From the NCBI GenBank assembly GCA_963676095.1, contig OY781040.1:1860001-1924000 (forward strand): a DNA stretch of 64,000 bases. The letters are read 5' to 3'. This DNA is from G963676095 sp963676095. GTDB taxonomy: Bacteria; Bacteroidota; Bacteroidia; Bacteroidales; Prolixibacteraceae. The translations under genes and the position numbers were made by a program. Below are positions 7,986 through 17,500 of the stretch, in pieces. Within the stretch, counting starts at the first letter, position 1, and every line of letters starts with the position of its first letter. Under the pieces are notes generated by a model, which saw nothing but the letters and a program-made list of their open reading frames with translations, did not search any database and was not told the origin of the DNA.

Positions 7986-8672
7986 ATGAACCTGAAACAA
8001 CATTATGAGGCCCTCTATACCAGCTCAATTAAAAAAATCAGATCGGATAAATACGAAACGGACCCGCTAATTGATTCTCCTCTTGATAAACGAATGGGCC
8101 TTACATTAATTATTCGCCCTTCGGACCAGGTAAAGACAAGGATCAAAAATTTTCTGGATGAACTCCGGGACGTGGACTCCCATCAATATTACTATCCGGA
8201 ATCCGATATGCATATCACCGTCATGTCGGTCATTTCCGCCTATCCCGGGTTCGATCTCCAATCGGTCAGCATTCCTGAATATACAGCCATCATCAAAAAA
8301 AGCCTGACCGGGCTAAAACCGTTTGACATCTGCTTCAGCGGCCTTACCGCTTCTCCATCATGCATCATGATCCGGGGATTTTTCAACGATAACACGATTA
8401 ATACAATCCGCGACAACCTGAGGACAAATTTCAGAGATTCAGGACTTCTGCAAAGCATGGATTCCCGGTATGTAATCGAAGCGGCACACTCGACAGTCGT
8501 CCGGTTCCGGGAGAAACTATCCGACAAGGAACGTTTTATGGACCTGATCGAACAGTACCGCGAACATGAGTTCGGCACCTTCACCGCCGATACCGTCGAG
8601 TTTGTTTACAACGACTGGTATCAGCGGAAAAAATATGTAACCGGATTATGCCGTTTCCGGCTAGACAATTAG
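7986..8672 (+). CDS. 2H phosphoesterase (LigT/2'-5' RNA ligase-like)
   Basis: The 228-residue cytosolic protein carries two H-x-T motifs, H76-T78 (MHITVM) and H168-T170 (AAHSTVVRF), which define the 2H phosphoesterase fold. Relatives open cyclic phosphates or work on 2'-5' linked RNA or nucleotide substrates. The spacing of the motifs and the total length agree with the family. The substrate is unknown. It faces the aldo/keto reductase gene with only 15 bp between stops. Confidence 0.8.
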   Translation: MNLKQHYEALYTSSIKKIRSDKYETDPLIDSPLDKRMGLTLIIRPSDQVKTRIKNFLDELRDVDSHQYYYPESDMHITVMSVISAYPGFDLQSVSIPEYTAIIKKSLTGLKPFDICFSGLTASPSCIMIRGFFNDNTINTIRDNLRTNFRDSGLLQSMDSRYVIEAAHSTVVRFREKLSDKERFMDLIEQYREHEFGTFTADTVEFVYNDWYQRKKYVTGLCRFRLDN

Positions 8673-8687
8673 AAAGCTCACTGCCTT

Positions 8688-9638
8688 TTAATACTTCGAG
8701 GCTTCATCAAGCTGTTCCATGTCGGCAGGCGTAAGGGCAAGCCGCAATGCCTCAATAAAGGATTTCAGATGAGCCGTTTTTGTTACGCTGGCTATCGGAG
8801 CCGTAACGACCGGTTTATGGAGCAGCCACGCCAGGGCTACGCTTGCCTGGGATACATTATAGGTAGCGGCCATATCGTCGAGTGCAGTCAAAACCCGCAT
8901 TCCCCTTTCGTCGAAATACTTTTGCATGCCTCCTCCCCTGACGCTCTTTCCAAAATCTCCTTCTGCCCGGTATTTCCCGGTAAGGAAGCCGCTGGCCAGA
9001 GAAAAATAAGTAATCACGCCCAGTCCCTTTTCCCGGCAAACCGGCCCTGCTCCCTTTTCAAATCCCTGCCTTGCATACAAGTTATACTCAGGTTGAAATA
9101 CATCGTACCGGGGCAATCCATTTTTCTCAGATACTTCAATAAATTCCGAGAGTCTTTCGGGCGAAAGGTTTGAGGCCCCGATATAACGGACCTTACCGGC
9201 TTTGATCAATTTCCCGTAAGCCCCCAGGGTCTCCTCAGCGGCAGTATATTCGTCATCCCAGTGACTCAGGTAAAGATCAATATGGTCGGTCTGAAGCCGG
9301 CGCAGGGAATCATCTGCCGCTTTCAGGATATGCTTCTCGGTCAGGTCCCGGTGTCCTTGTCCCATATCCGATCCCACTTTTGTGATCAGCGTGATCTTGT
9401 TACGGACGCCACGGTCCTTCATCCATTTTCCTAAAATCGTTTCCGATTCGCCTCCCTGGTTTCCTTCAACCCAGCGGGAATATACATCTGCCGTATCGAT
9501 CGTCTCAAAACCGGAGGCAATTACTTCATCCAGAATCTCAAAAGATTGTTTTTCATTCAATGTCCAACCAAAAACATTTCCACCTAAAACGATAGGGGCT
9601 ATCTCCAGCTCTGTATTTCCTAACTTACTGTTTTTCAT
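8688..9638 (-). CDS. Aldo/keto reductase
   Basis: This 316-residue NAD(P)H-dependent oxidoreductase shows the AKR features DTADVYSRW (Asp and Tyr of the tetrad), the Lys in LITKVG, the His in LYLSHWDDEY, and the cofactor loop near YIGASNLSPERL. The frame can be extended to 9677, but the ATG at 9638 gives the normal family N-terminus (MKNSKLGNTELEIAPI) and avoids running into the pirin stop codon, so it is chosen. It follows the pirin gene by 38 nt and is probably co-transcribed. The substrate is not predictable. Confidence 0.88.
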   Translation of the reverse strand: MKNSKLGNTELEIAPIVLGGNVFGWTLNEKQSFEILDEVIASGFETIDTADVYSRWVEGNQGGESETILGKWMKDRGVRNKITLITKVGSDMGQGHRDLTEKHILKAADDSLRRLQTDHIDLYLSHWDDEYTAAEETLGAYGKLIKAGKVRYIGASNLSPERLSEFIEVSEKNGLPRYDVFQPEYNLYARQGFEKGAGPVCREKGLGVITYFSLASGFLTGKYRAEGDFGKSVRGGGMQKYFDERGMRVLTALDDMAATYNVSQASVALAWLLHKPVVTAPIASVTKTAHLKSFIEALRLALTPADMEQLDEASKY

Positions 9639-9676
9639 ACGCTTTATTTTTTTTACTTTGTCACTTAACAGCAACA

Positions 9677-10537
9677 TTACACATTAAAATTCCAGGTCCC
9701 GAATTTTCCGTTCCGGTAATCGTCATAAGCTTGGACAATTTCTTCCTTTGTATTCATAACAAAGGGGCCCTGCGCCACAACCGGCTCACCAAGAGGAAGG
9801 GCATTTCCCAGCAGTAACAGGCTTTCACTGTCCGAAAAAATACCGATCTGACTGTCGTCGTTCAGAAACCCGACCAGGCTCTGTTTCGCAACAGGTTGCC
9901 CGTCCACTTCAAGACTTCCCCTGATCAGGTAAAAAAACACATTCTCTTCGGCGGGAATATTGATGGAATAAAAACTTCCGGGTTCAAACCGGATCAGGCA
10001 TAACCGTACCCCTGAATCGGAAGTGAAAGGGCCTGTTTCTCCATCCAACGTACCGGAAATAAGCTGAACGGAAACCTGTCCCCCGTTTTCTGACAACACA
10101 GGAATTGAATCTTTTTGAAGCCCCTTGTAAAAAGGCTCAGACATCTTTGACCTTGCAGGCAGGTTGACCCAAAGCTGCAGGATTTCAAGGGGCCCTCCCT
10201 GCCGCTTAAACTCATCGGAAGACACTTCTGCATGGATCAGCCCCCGTCCGGCAGTCATCCACTGGACACCCCCGGCCCGGATGATGCTCTGTTGCCCGCT
10301 GCTGTCGTAATGAGCAATATCTCCGTCAATGATAAAAGTGACCGTTTCCATCCCCCGATGGGGATGCGGACCAAAAGGCAACCCGCTATTATGAGGCGGA
10401 TACTCCTGCGGACCATGGTGGTTCAGGAAGAGGAAAGGATCGATATAGCTGACTGAAGGGGTAGGAATCGCCCGGTAGGTAACCAGATCGTCAATTGGGT
10501 CATATACCGGTTTATCTATTTTCTTAATGGTCCTCAT
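9677..10537 (-). CDS. Pirin family protein
   Basis: The 286-residue bicupin shows the iron site of pirins: H58 and H60 (GPHPHRGMETVT), H102 and E104 (GRGLIHAEV). Bacterial pirins include quercetin 2,3-dioxygenases and redox-linked regulators, so the role is open. A C-terminal pirin-C half follows (about residues 165-275). It lies upstream of an aldo/keto reductase in the same direction, which hints at shared quinone or aldehyde metabolism (inference). Confidence 0.9.
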   Translation of the reverse strand: MRTIKKIDKPVYDPIDDLVTYRAIPTPSVSYIDPFLFLNHHGPQEYPPHNSGLPFGPHPHRGMETVTFIIDGDIAHYDSSGQQSIIRAGGVQWMTAGRGLIHAEVSSDEFKRQGGPLEILQLWVNLPARSKMSEPFYKGLQKDSIPVLSENGGQVSVQLISGTLDGETGPFTSDSGVRLCLIRFEPGSFYSINIPAEENVFFYLIRGSLEVDGQPVAKQSLVGFLNDDSQIGIFSDSESLLLLGNALPLGEPVVAQGPFVMNTKEEIVQAYDDYRNGKFGTWNFNV

Positions 10538-10659
10538 TATTTTTCAACACGTTAGTTCAGATACAAAATATTTTTCAGGATTGGTTCCAGGTTGTTCCCC
10601 TGAATCCTTACATTACATTTCGAATGCACTCTCCGGGAAATCTTATCAAAGGAAAAAGC

Positions 10660-11946
10660 TCATTCCTTATAACTCACTTTCCAGATCGTGTTCCCGGCAT
10701 CATCACAGACCAGCAAATCTCCATCAGGAGTTACGGCAACACCGACCGGTCGTCCGTGGACTTCTGTTTTATCCGGATCAGCAATAAAACCGGTTAAAAA
10801 ATCCTGGGGTTTCCCTGATGGTTTTCCATCCTCTCCGAAAGGAACAAAGACAACCCTGTACCCGGCAAGAACGGAACGGTTCCAGGAACCATGCTGGCCG
10901 ACAAAAGCCCCGTTCCTGTATTTTTCAGGGAACTGGTCTTTATCGTAAAACACGAGCCCCAAAGATGCCGTATGCGCCCCCAGCGGAACATCGGGAACAA
11001 TAGCCTTCTTTACCAGGGAATCGCCCTGTCCTTTCATCCGCGGATCCCTGATCTGCCCAAAGTACGAATAAGGCCAGCCATAAAAACCGCCTTTCCTGAC
11101 ATGTGTCATGTAATCCGGCACCAGATCATCTCCCAGCTCGTCGCGCTCATTTACAGCAGTCCATAATTCACCGGTAACCGGATTCCAGTCCATTCCTACA
11201 GGATTTCGTAACCCGCTGGCATAAACCGCTTCATGTTTACCATCCAAATCAACAACAAGAATATTGGCGCGGCGCTTTTCTTCAGCGATCCCATGCTCCG
11301 CCACATTGCTTGCCGACCCGACAGAAATAAATAGTTTATTTTTCTCCTTGTTGGTAATAATATTACGGGTCCAGTGATTGTTATACCCGCCAGCCGGAAG
11401 GTCAACAATTTTCTCTCCTTTTCTGCCTTTCAATGAGGTTTGTCCTTCCTTGTAAGGGAACCTGAAGACACCATCCGTGTTGGCCACATAGAAATAATTA
11501 CCAAGAACCAACATTCCCAACGGTCTGTTCAGTCCGTCCAGAAATACCTGACGGATATCCGGCATGCCATCTCCGTTTGTATCCCTGAACAAGGTAATAC
11601 GGTTGGCACTCTTGCCCGTACCTGCCTCTGAAACCAGGATATCGCCATTAGGTGCAATATAAACCCATCTTGGATTATCCAGGTCCCCGGCAAATTTCGT
11701 TACTGTAAATCCGCCCGGAGCCTGTGGCTTTTTCCCCTCGGGCCAGTTGGTCAGATGATTTCTTGTAGCACTAGATCTTGTAGCATAGGGAGGCGGAAGG
11801 ATTAACTCCCCAACAGCAGTCTGAACTGTATCTGATCCCTTTTGTTCCAGAGAAGGGTTACCTGTCTTTTTTGCCCCGAAACCACAGGAAAAGGCAAGAA
11901 CTGCCCAAATCGTCAAAAATAAAAAGTAAGGTTTCATATGATTCAT
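10660..11946 (-). CDS. PQQ-dependent sugar (sorbosone) dehydrogenase-like lipoprotein
   Basis: The 428-residue protein has a lipoprotein signal (C21 in LAFSCG) and a beta-propeller related to L-sorbosone and soluble glucose dehydrogenases. Landmarks are FAGDLDNPRWVYIAPNGD near 85-102, GLRNPVGMDWNP, VRKGGFYGWPYSY and GQHGSWNRS, and the ending GDLLVCDDAGNTIWKVSY. Such enzymes oxidise aldoses or related compounds in the periplasm with PQQ, although many Bacteroidota members have no proven cofactor. M4 (11937) is an equally good start. It precedes the pirin gene in the same direction with a 122-bp gap. Confidence 0.85.
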   Translation of the reverse strand: MNHMKPYFLFLTIWAVLAFSCGFGAKKTGNPSLEQKGSDTVQTAVGELILPPPYATRSSATRNHLTNWPEGKKPQAPGGFTVTKFAGDLDNPRWVYIAPNGDILVSEAGTGKSANRITLFRDTNGDGMPDIRQVFLDGLNRPLGMLVLGNYFYVANTDGVFRFPYKEGQTSLKGRKGEKIVDLPAGGYNNHWTRNIITNKEKNKLFISVGSASNVAEHGIAEEKRRANILVVDLDGKHEAVYASGLRNPVGMDWNPVTGELWTAVNERDELGDDLVPDYMTHVRKGGFYGWPYSYFGQIRDPRMKGQGDSLVKKAIVPDVPLGAHTASLGLVFYDKDQFPEKYRNGAFVGQHGSWNRSVLAGYRVVFVPFGEDGKPSGKPQDFLTGFIADPDKTEVHGRPVGVAVTPDGDLLVCDDAGNTIWKVSYKE

Positions 11947-12103
11947 TTTTAGTTATTAAGAAAAACTAATCAGACGTCCTTTTGTTTAATTTTTTTGAAT
12001 GACCAGCTAAATAAAAGACATCACTGGCACTAAATCCAGTACAGCATTGTTTAACTTTGGAAAGACAGGTGAGCCATTCATTTTTCAAACTAAACATTTT
12101 GCC

Positions 12104-12865
12104 ATGAAACTGCTAAAAAAACGAACAATCCTTTTTTTCCTGATCCTGGGGATGACCAGCTGTTCTGCTGTAAAATATTCACTGTTGGGAACCTGGTACG
12201 GGAAATTGCCATGTGCAGACTGTCCTGGCATCAACTATGAGCTGATACTGAAGAAGGACCATAGTTACCAGGAAAAGCTGAAATACCTGGACCGGGATGT
12301 AAACGTGTTCAAAGATTCCGGGAATTTTGAGGTAACCGGCAATCGTATTCTCGTGCTAAAAGCTAAAGCTCCCGGGACAGGAATGCAGCAATTCAACATT
12401 GAAAAGAACATACTGACCTTGCTGGACCTTGAAGGCAACCCTATTCCTTCAAAAACAGGAGGGCATGCACTGACAAAAAATAAACCGGAAGACTTTTCCA
12501 TGGAGGACAGCACCTCTGCCCAACGGAAAGACATTCAACTAAAAAATAAATGGGAGCTGGTACACATAAACGGAAACCCTCTCACCAAGGAACAGAAAGT
12601 CCCCTGGCTGGAACTGGATCGGGGGGAAAAGCGTTTTTTCGGATCGGGGGGATGCAACCAGTTTGGGGGCAATCTGGAAATTGACGGGGACACGATCAGT
12701 TTCGGCCCTGCCATTTCTACAAAAATAGCCTGCAAAAATATGGAAACAGAAAGGGCTATGCTCAGAGCGCTCAGTCGCCAAAAACTTGTTTACGAAATAA
12801 GAGGTAACAGACTTATCCTTTCATCTCAGAAGGACACGCTCGAATTCAGGAAAAAGGATGATTGA
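12104..12865 (+). CDS. NlpE-N/META two-domain lipoprotein
   Basis: The 253-residue lipoprotein (lipobox TSC, C20) joins two domains. The first is an NlpE N-terminal fold with the motif GTWYGKLPCADCPGI near residues 29-43. The second is a META domain (WELVHINGNPL, then GSGGCNQFGGNLEIDGD and KIACKNMETERAML). NlpE senses envelope stress and copper in Gammaproteobacteria, and META domains occur in envelope or heat-shock proteins such as HslJ. A role in envelope stress is likely but not shown. The frame extends upstream to 12047, yet only the ATG at 12104 puts the signal peptide at the N-terminus. Confidence 0.85.
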   Translation: MKLLKKRTILFFLILGMTSCSAVKYSLLGTWYGKLPCADCPGINYELILKKDHSYQEKLKYLDRDVNVFKDSGNFEVTGNRILVLKAKAPGTGMQQFNIEKNILTLLDLEGNPIPSKTGGHALTKNKPEDFSMEDSTSAQRKDIQLKNKWELVHINGNPLTKEQKVPWLELDRGEKRFFGSGGCNQFGGNLEIDGDTISFGPAISTKIACKNMETERAMLRALSRQKLVYEIRGNRLILSSQKDTLEFRKKDD

Positions 12866-12949
12866 CGGTTGGGTATTGTTGAATTGTTTGATGATTTGCG
12901 GGCTCCTTCCCGTTCAATACTATATTATGTTTCACAGAAGGTATATTAG

Positions 12950-12993
12950 CTATACTCCACCTTCGCTTCACCTATACTCTACCTATACTCAGG
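12950..12993. repeat. 11-bp tandem repeat units
   Basis: Four 11-bp units follow one another: CTATACTCCAC, CTTCGCTTCAC, CTATACTCTAC and CTATACTCAGG. Three are close copies. They lie between convergent genes, so they probably do not act as operators. Confidence 0.6.
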
Positions 12994-13026
12994 CTGCTTT
13001 ATATTTTGGTTCTTTGTCCTGAGATA

Positions 13027-13056
13027 AAAAATCCCGCCATTCCTGACGGGATTTTT
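13027..13056. terminator. Bidirectional terminator of gltD and NlpE-META gene
   Basis: Arms AAAAATCCCG (13027-13036) and CGGGATTTTT (13047-13056) form a 10-bp stem with a 10-nt loop. A and T runs on both sides let it work for either convergent gene. Confidence 0.85.
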
Positions 13057-13083
13057 ATTTGTTATGCTAAAATTATAAAGAGA

Positions 13084-14502
13084 CTAACTCAAATATTCAT
13101 TCACATTTGCTGCGGCTATTTTACCAGCCTGGATTGCATGTACCACAAGACTGGCCCCACGCTCAACATCGCCGGCAGCGAATACTTTTTCTATTGAAGT
13201 CTGCTTTTTCCCGTTCACTTTTACATTTCCCCGTGCATCATATTCCAGTCCCAGGTTATCCAGCAAGCCTGAATGTACCGGTTGGGTAAAACCCATGGAC
13301 AAGAGGACAAGATCAGCAGGAATAATTTCTTCCGTACCGGGAACTTCGCTCATGTTCCAGCGTCCGTTTTCATCCTTATCCCACTTTACCTCAACGATCT
13401 CAGCCTGCTTAACCACACCGTTCTCGCCAATCAGCCTCTTGGTAGAGAGGGCCCAGCGGCGTTCGCAACCTTCCTTGTGAGAACTTGATGTTCTCAGGGT
13501 ATTTGGCCAGTAAGGCCAGGGGTTATTTTCAGGCCGGTCAACCGGGGGCTTGGGCATGATTTCGATTTGTGTCACGCTTGCAGCCTTCTGGCGAATGGAG
13601 GTACCGACACAGTCTGATCCGGTATCACCTCCACCGATAACCAGAACATGTTTTCCCTCTGCAAGCAACCTGTCTTCTTCGGCTACTCTTTTGCCAGCAT
13701 TCACTTTATTCTGCTGGCTCAAAAATTCCATGGCAAAATAAACACCTTTCAGTTCGCGGCCTTCAACTCCCAGGTTTCTGGGAGCCTCAGCCCCCATGGA
13801 AAGCACGACAGCATCGAACTCTTCGAGAAGTTCGTCTTTGGATAGGTCTTTACCCACCTGGACACTGGTTTTGAAGATAATTCCCTCTTCTTTAAAGATA
13901 GCCAGACGGCGATCGATAATTCCCTTATTCAGCTTAAAGTCGGGTATCCCGTAACGGAGAAGGCCTCCAATGGCATCGTTCTTCTCGAAAACAGTTACCG
14001 TATGCCCGGCCCTGTTTAAAAGGTCGGCTGCAGAAAGTCCTGCAGGGCCCGATCCGATAACAGCTACTTTTTTACCGGTACGGATCACCGGGGGATTAGG
14101 TATGATATACCCGTTTGAAAAAGCACGCTCAACAGTGGCACATTCATTCTCCCGTATCGTTACGGGTTCGTTATGAATAGCCAGCACGCACGATTTTTCG
14201 CATGGAGCAGGGCAGATACGCCCGGTAATTTCCGGGAAACTATTCGTGGAATGCAATATTTCGTAAGCTTCACGGTCATTCTTCCGGTAAAGGGCATCCT
14301 GCCATTCAGGTATTTTGCTGCCGACAGGGCACCCCCAATGACAGAAGGGGATACCGCAATCCATACAACGGGATGCCTGTAACCTTCTATCCTCCTCATT
14401 CAGGGTTTGTTCTACTTCCCCGTAGTCGCCTGTTCTTTCACTTAAAGGCCTGTAACCACCTTCTTTGCGGACTACTGTCATAAAACCTTTTGGATCTCCC
14501 AT
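13084..14502 (-). CDS. gltD: Glutamate synthase small subunit
   Basis: The 472-residue protein is the NAD(P)H-oxidising beta subunit of GOGAT. It supplies electrons to the large subunit for making glutamate from 2-oxoglutarate and glutamine. The N-terminal [4Fe-4S] cysteines are visible (CMDCGIPFCHWGCP, then CPAPCEKSC). An FAD-binding GSGPAG motif follows near 150, then the second dinucleotide site GGGDTG near 290 and the C-terminal AAGDVERGASLVVHAIQAG. Its start lies 42 nt after the gltB stop, so the two form an operon. Confidence 0.96.
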   Translation of the reverse strand: MGDPKGFMTVVRKEGGYRPLSERTGDYGEVEQTLNEEDRRLQASRCMDCGIPFCHWGCPVGSKIPEWQDALYRKNDREAYEILHSTNSFPEITGRICPAPCEKSCVLAIHNEPVTIRENECATVERAFSNGYIIPNPPVIRTGKKVAVIGSGPAGLSAADLLNRAGHTVTVFEKNDAIGGLLRYGIPDFKLNKGIIDRRLAIFKEEGIIFKTSVQVGKDLSKDELLEEFDAVVLSMGAEAPRNLGVEGRELKGVYFAMEFLSQQNKVNAGKRVAEEDRLLAEGKHVLVIGGGDTGSDCVGTSIRQKAASVTQIEIMPKPPVDRPENNPWPYWPNTLRTSSSHKEGCERRWALSTKRLIGENGVVKQAEIVEVKWDKDENGRWNMSEVPGTEEIIPADLVLLSMGFTQPVHSGLLDNLGLEYDARGNVKVNGKKQTSIEKVFAAGDVERGASLVVHAIQAGKIAAANVNEYLS

Positions 14503-14544
14503 AATCGTTCTAAAGTCTAAATCTGTTTTTAAATAAATTCCCTT

Positions 14545-17500
14545 TTATTCGTGGCGCGTCGGATCATCTTCCGCCAGCTGTAACTTCCGTTCGATCTCTC
14601 TCAGCTTCATTTCTTCAAGTACCTTCTTATATTCGAACGGAATAACCTTCACGAACCTTGGCAAAAATTCTTCCCAGTTCGTCAAAATTTTGGCTGCCAG
14701 GGAACTCTGTGTATATAAAAGATGTTTACTGATCATTTCCTGCAGCTCGTCGATATCGGTCTTATCCTCCAGCGGCGACAGTTCGACAAGCCCTGTGTTG
14801 CAGTAATAATCGAAATCACCGTTAACATCCAGCACATAGGCAATTCCACCACTCATGCCGGCAGCGAAATTACGGCCTGTTTTTCCCAGCACAACGGCAC
14901 GGCCTCCGGTCATATACTCGCAGCAATGGTCACCGGTTCCTTCAACAACTGCTTTTGCCCCGGAATTACGCACGCAGAAACGTTCTCCTGCTACGCCCCG
15001 GATATAAGCTTCACCACTTGTAGCACCATAGAAAGTCGTATTCCCGATAATAATGTTCTCTTCGGGTTTGAATGTTGATCCGGCAGGGGGTACAACAATA
15101 ATTTTACCTCCTGAGAGACCTTTCCCGATATAGTCGTTTGAATCGCCTTCCAGTCTGAATGTAACCCCCTTGACAAGGAATGCCCCGAACGATTGGCCTG
15201 CGGTCCCGGTAAAGGTGCAGTTGATCGTATCTTCAGGAAGGGCGCTTTCTCCGTAACGCTTGGAAATCTCACCGGAAAGCATAGCCCCTGTTGTCCGGTC
15301 TGTATTTACGATCGGGTATGAAATCCAAACTTTTTCCTTGCCCTTGATCGCTTTGTTCGCGTCGAGGATCAGTTTAAAATCCATATGGTCCTCGATCGAT
15401 TTCAGGTTCGGGTATGTATTGTGGATATCGTATTGCTTTGCCTCTTCCGGCATATAAAGGATCTGGGAGAAGTCGATATTCTTCATTTTCCAGTTTGTCA
15501 CCTCCGGATCAACTTCCAGCAGGTCGGCGCGTCCGACCAGGTCGTCAAACTTAGCGATCCCCATTTCGGCCATGACCTCACGGACCTCTTCAGCCACAAA
15601 ATGGAAAAAATTAACAACATAATCGACCTTACCGATAAAACGTTTACGAAGGTCTTTGTCCTGGGTTGCGATACCTGCAGGGCAGGTATTCATGTGGCAT
15701 TTTCGCATCATGATACATCCCATTGTAATCAGGGCAGCTGTCGCAAAACCAAATTCTTCACCCCCGAGACAGGCCACTGTAACGACGTCCCTGCCGTTCT
15801 TCAGTTGTCCGTCAACCTGGAGTTTTACACGTCCGCGAAGGTTATTCATAACCAGGGTCTGCTGGGTTTCGGCAATACCCATTTCAACAGGAAGACCGGC
15901 ATGTTTAATAGAACTTGCGGGACTGGCACCCGTTCCACCTTCTCCACCGGAGATTGTAATCAGGTCGGCATAGGCCTTTGCCACACCTGCAGCAACTGTT
16001 CCCACTCCTGCTTCGGCAACCAGCTTCACGGAAACTTTGGCCCCCGGATTTGTCACTTTCAGGTCATAGATCAGCTGCGCCAGGTCTTCAATTGAATAAA
16101 TATCGTGATGGGGCGGCGGCGAGATCAGCGTAATACCCGGGGTTGAATTACGGGTCTTTGCTATGATCTTGTTCACTTTGAAGCCGGGTAACTGTCCTCC
16201 TTCACCTGGTTTTGCCCCCTGGCAGATCTTAATCTGGAGCTCCCTGGCATTTGTCAGGTAATTATTGGTAACGCCAAAACGTCCCGATGCCACCTGCTTG
16301 ATAGCGCTTTGTTTCAACGTTCCGAAACGTTCCGGATCTTCTCCTCCTTCTCCGGTATTGCTCCTGCCCCCGATCGTATTCATGGCCATTGCCAGCGTTT
16401 CATGTGCTTCCTTACTGATCGAACCGTAAGACATAGCACCTGTAACGAACCTTTTCATTATATTTTCGGCAGGTTCTACCTGGTCCAGGGGAATCGGGTT
16501 CTTTTTAAACCTGAAACATCCCCGGATAAAACCTGGCTTCCGGTTATCCAACTGGATCAGATTGCTGTATTCCTTGTATTTTTTATAATCGTTTGTCCGG
16601 GTTGCCCATTGCAATAAACCAATTGCTTCCGGATTCCAGGCATGGTGTTCGCCATATTTTCTCCAGGCATACACCCCTGAGCTTTCGAAACGGAACATGT
16701 CGTTTACAGTAGCCTGCTTATAGGCAGCTTCATGCATCCGGCGGTATTCTTCGAAAATCTCGCCCAGACCGATGCCGCTCAACCGGGAAACTGTACCTTT
16801 AAAATATTTGTCGATCAGGTCACGGCTAACACCGATCGCTTCGAACATCTGGGCACCATGATAAGAACGAAGGGTGGAAATCCCCATCTTGGACATGATC
16901 TTCAATAACCCTTTGTCTACAGCCTTAATGTAATTTTTGCGGGCTTCCGTGTATTCAAGGTTAATCTTGCCTTCCTTTACCATCAAATCGATCGTGGCAA
17001 AAGCCATGTAAGGGTTGATCACGCTGGCACCATATCCAAGCAACAGCGCGAAGTGGTTCACTTCTCTCGGCTCTGCCGTTTCGACAATAATACCCACCTG
17101 CATCCTTTTCTTCTTTTCGATCAGGTGATGATGGACAGCCGAAACTGCCAGCAACGAGGGAAATGGAGCGTGATCCTCATCGACCTTCCTGTCTGAAAGG
17201 ATGATAAAGTTCTTTTTATCATCGACAGCCTTTTCCGCCATAGTCAGCATATCTTCGAAAGCCTTTCGGAAACCTGCTTCTCCCTCTTTTACCGGGAAGA
17301 CCATCGGGATTGTTTTGTGCGTAAACATTTCATCCTTCAGGTCCTTGATTTTACCAAGATCGGTATTCGTAATCAAAGGGCTGTCGAATTTGATCAGCTT
17401 ACAATGGTTCGGGCTTTCCTTCAGAATATTCGAATGAAGCGACCCGATATAGTTGGTCAGCGACATAACCAGTCCTTCCCTGATCGAGTCGATGGCCGGG

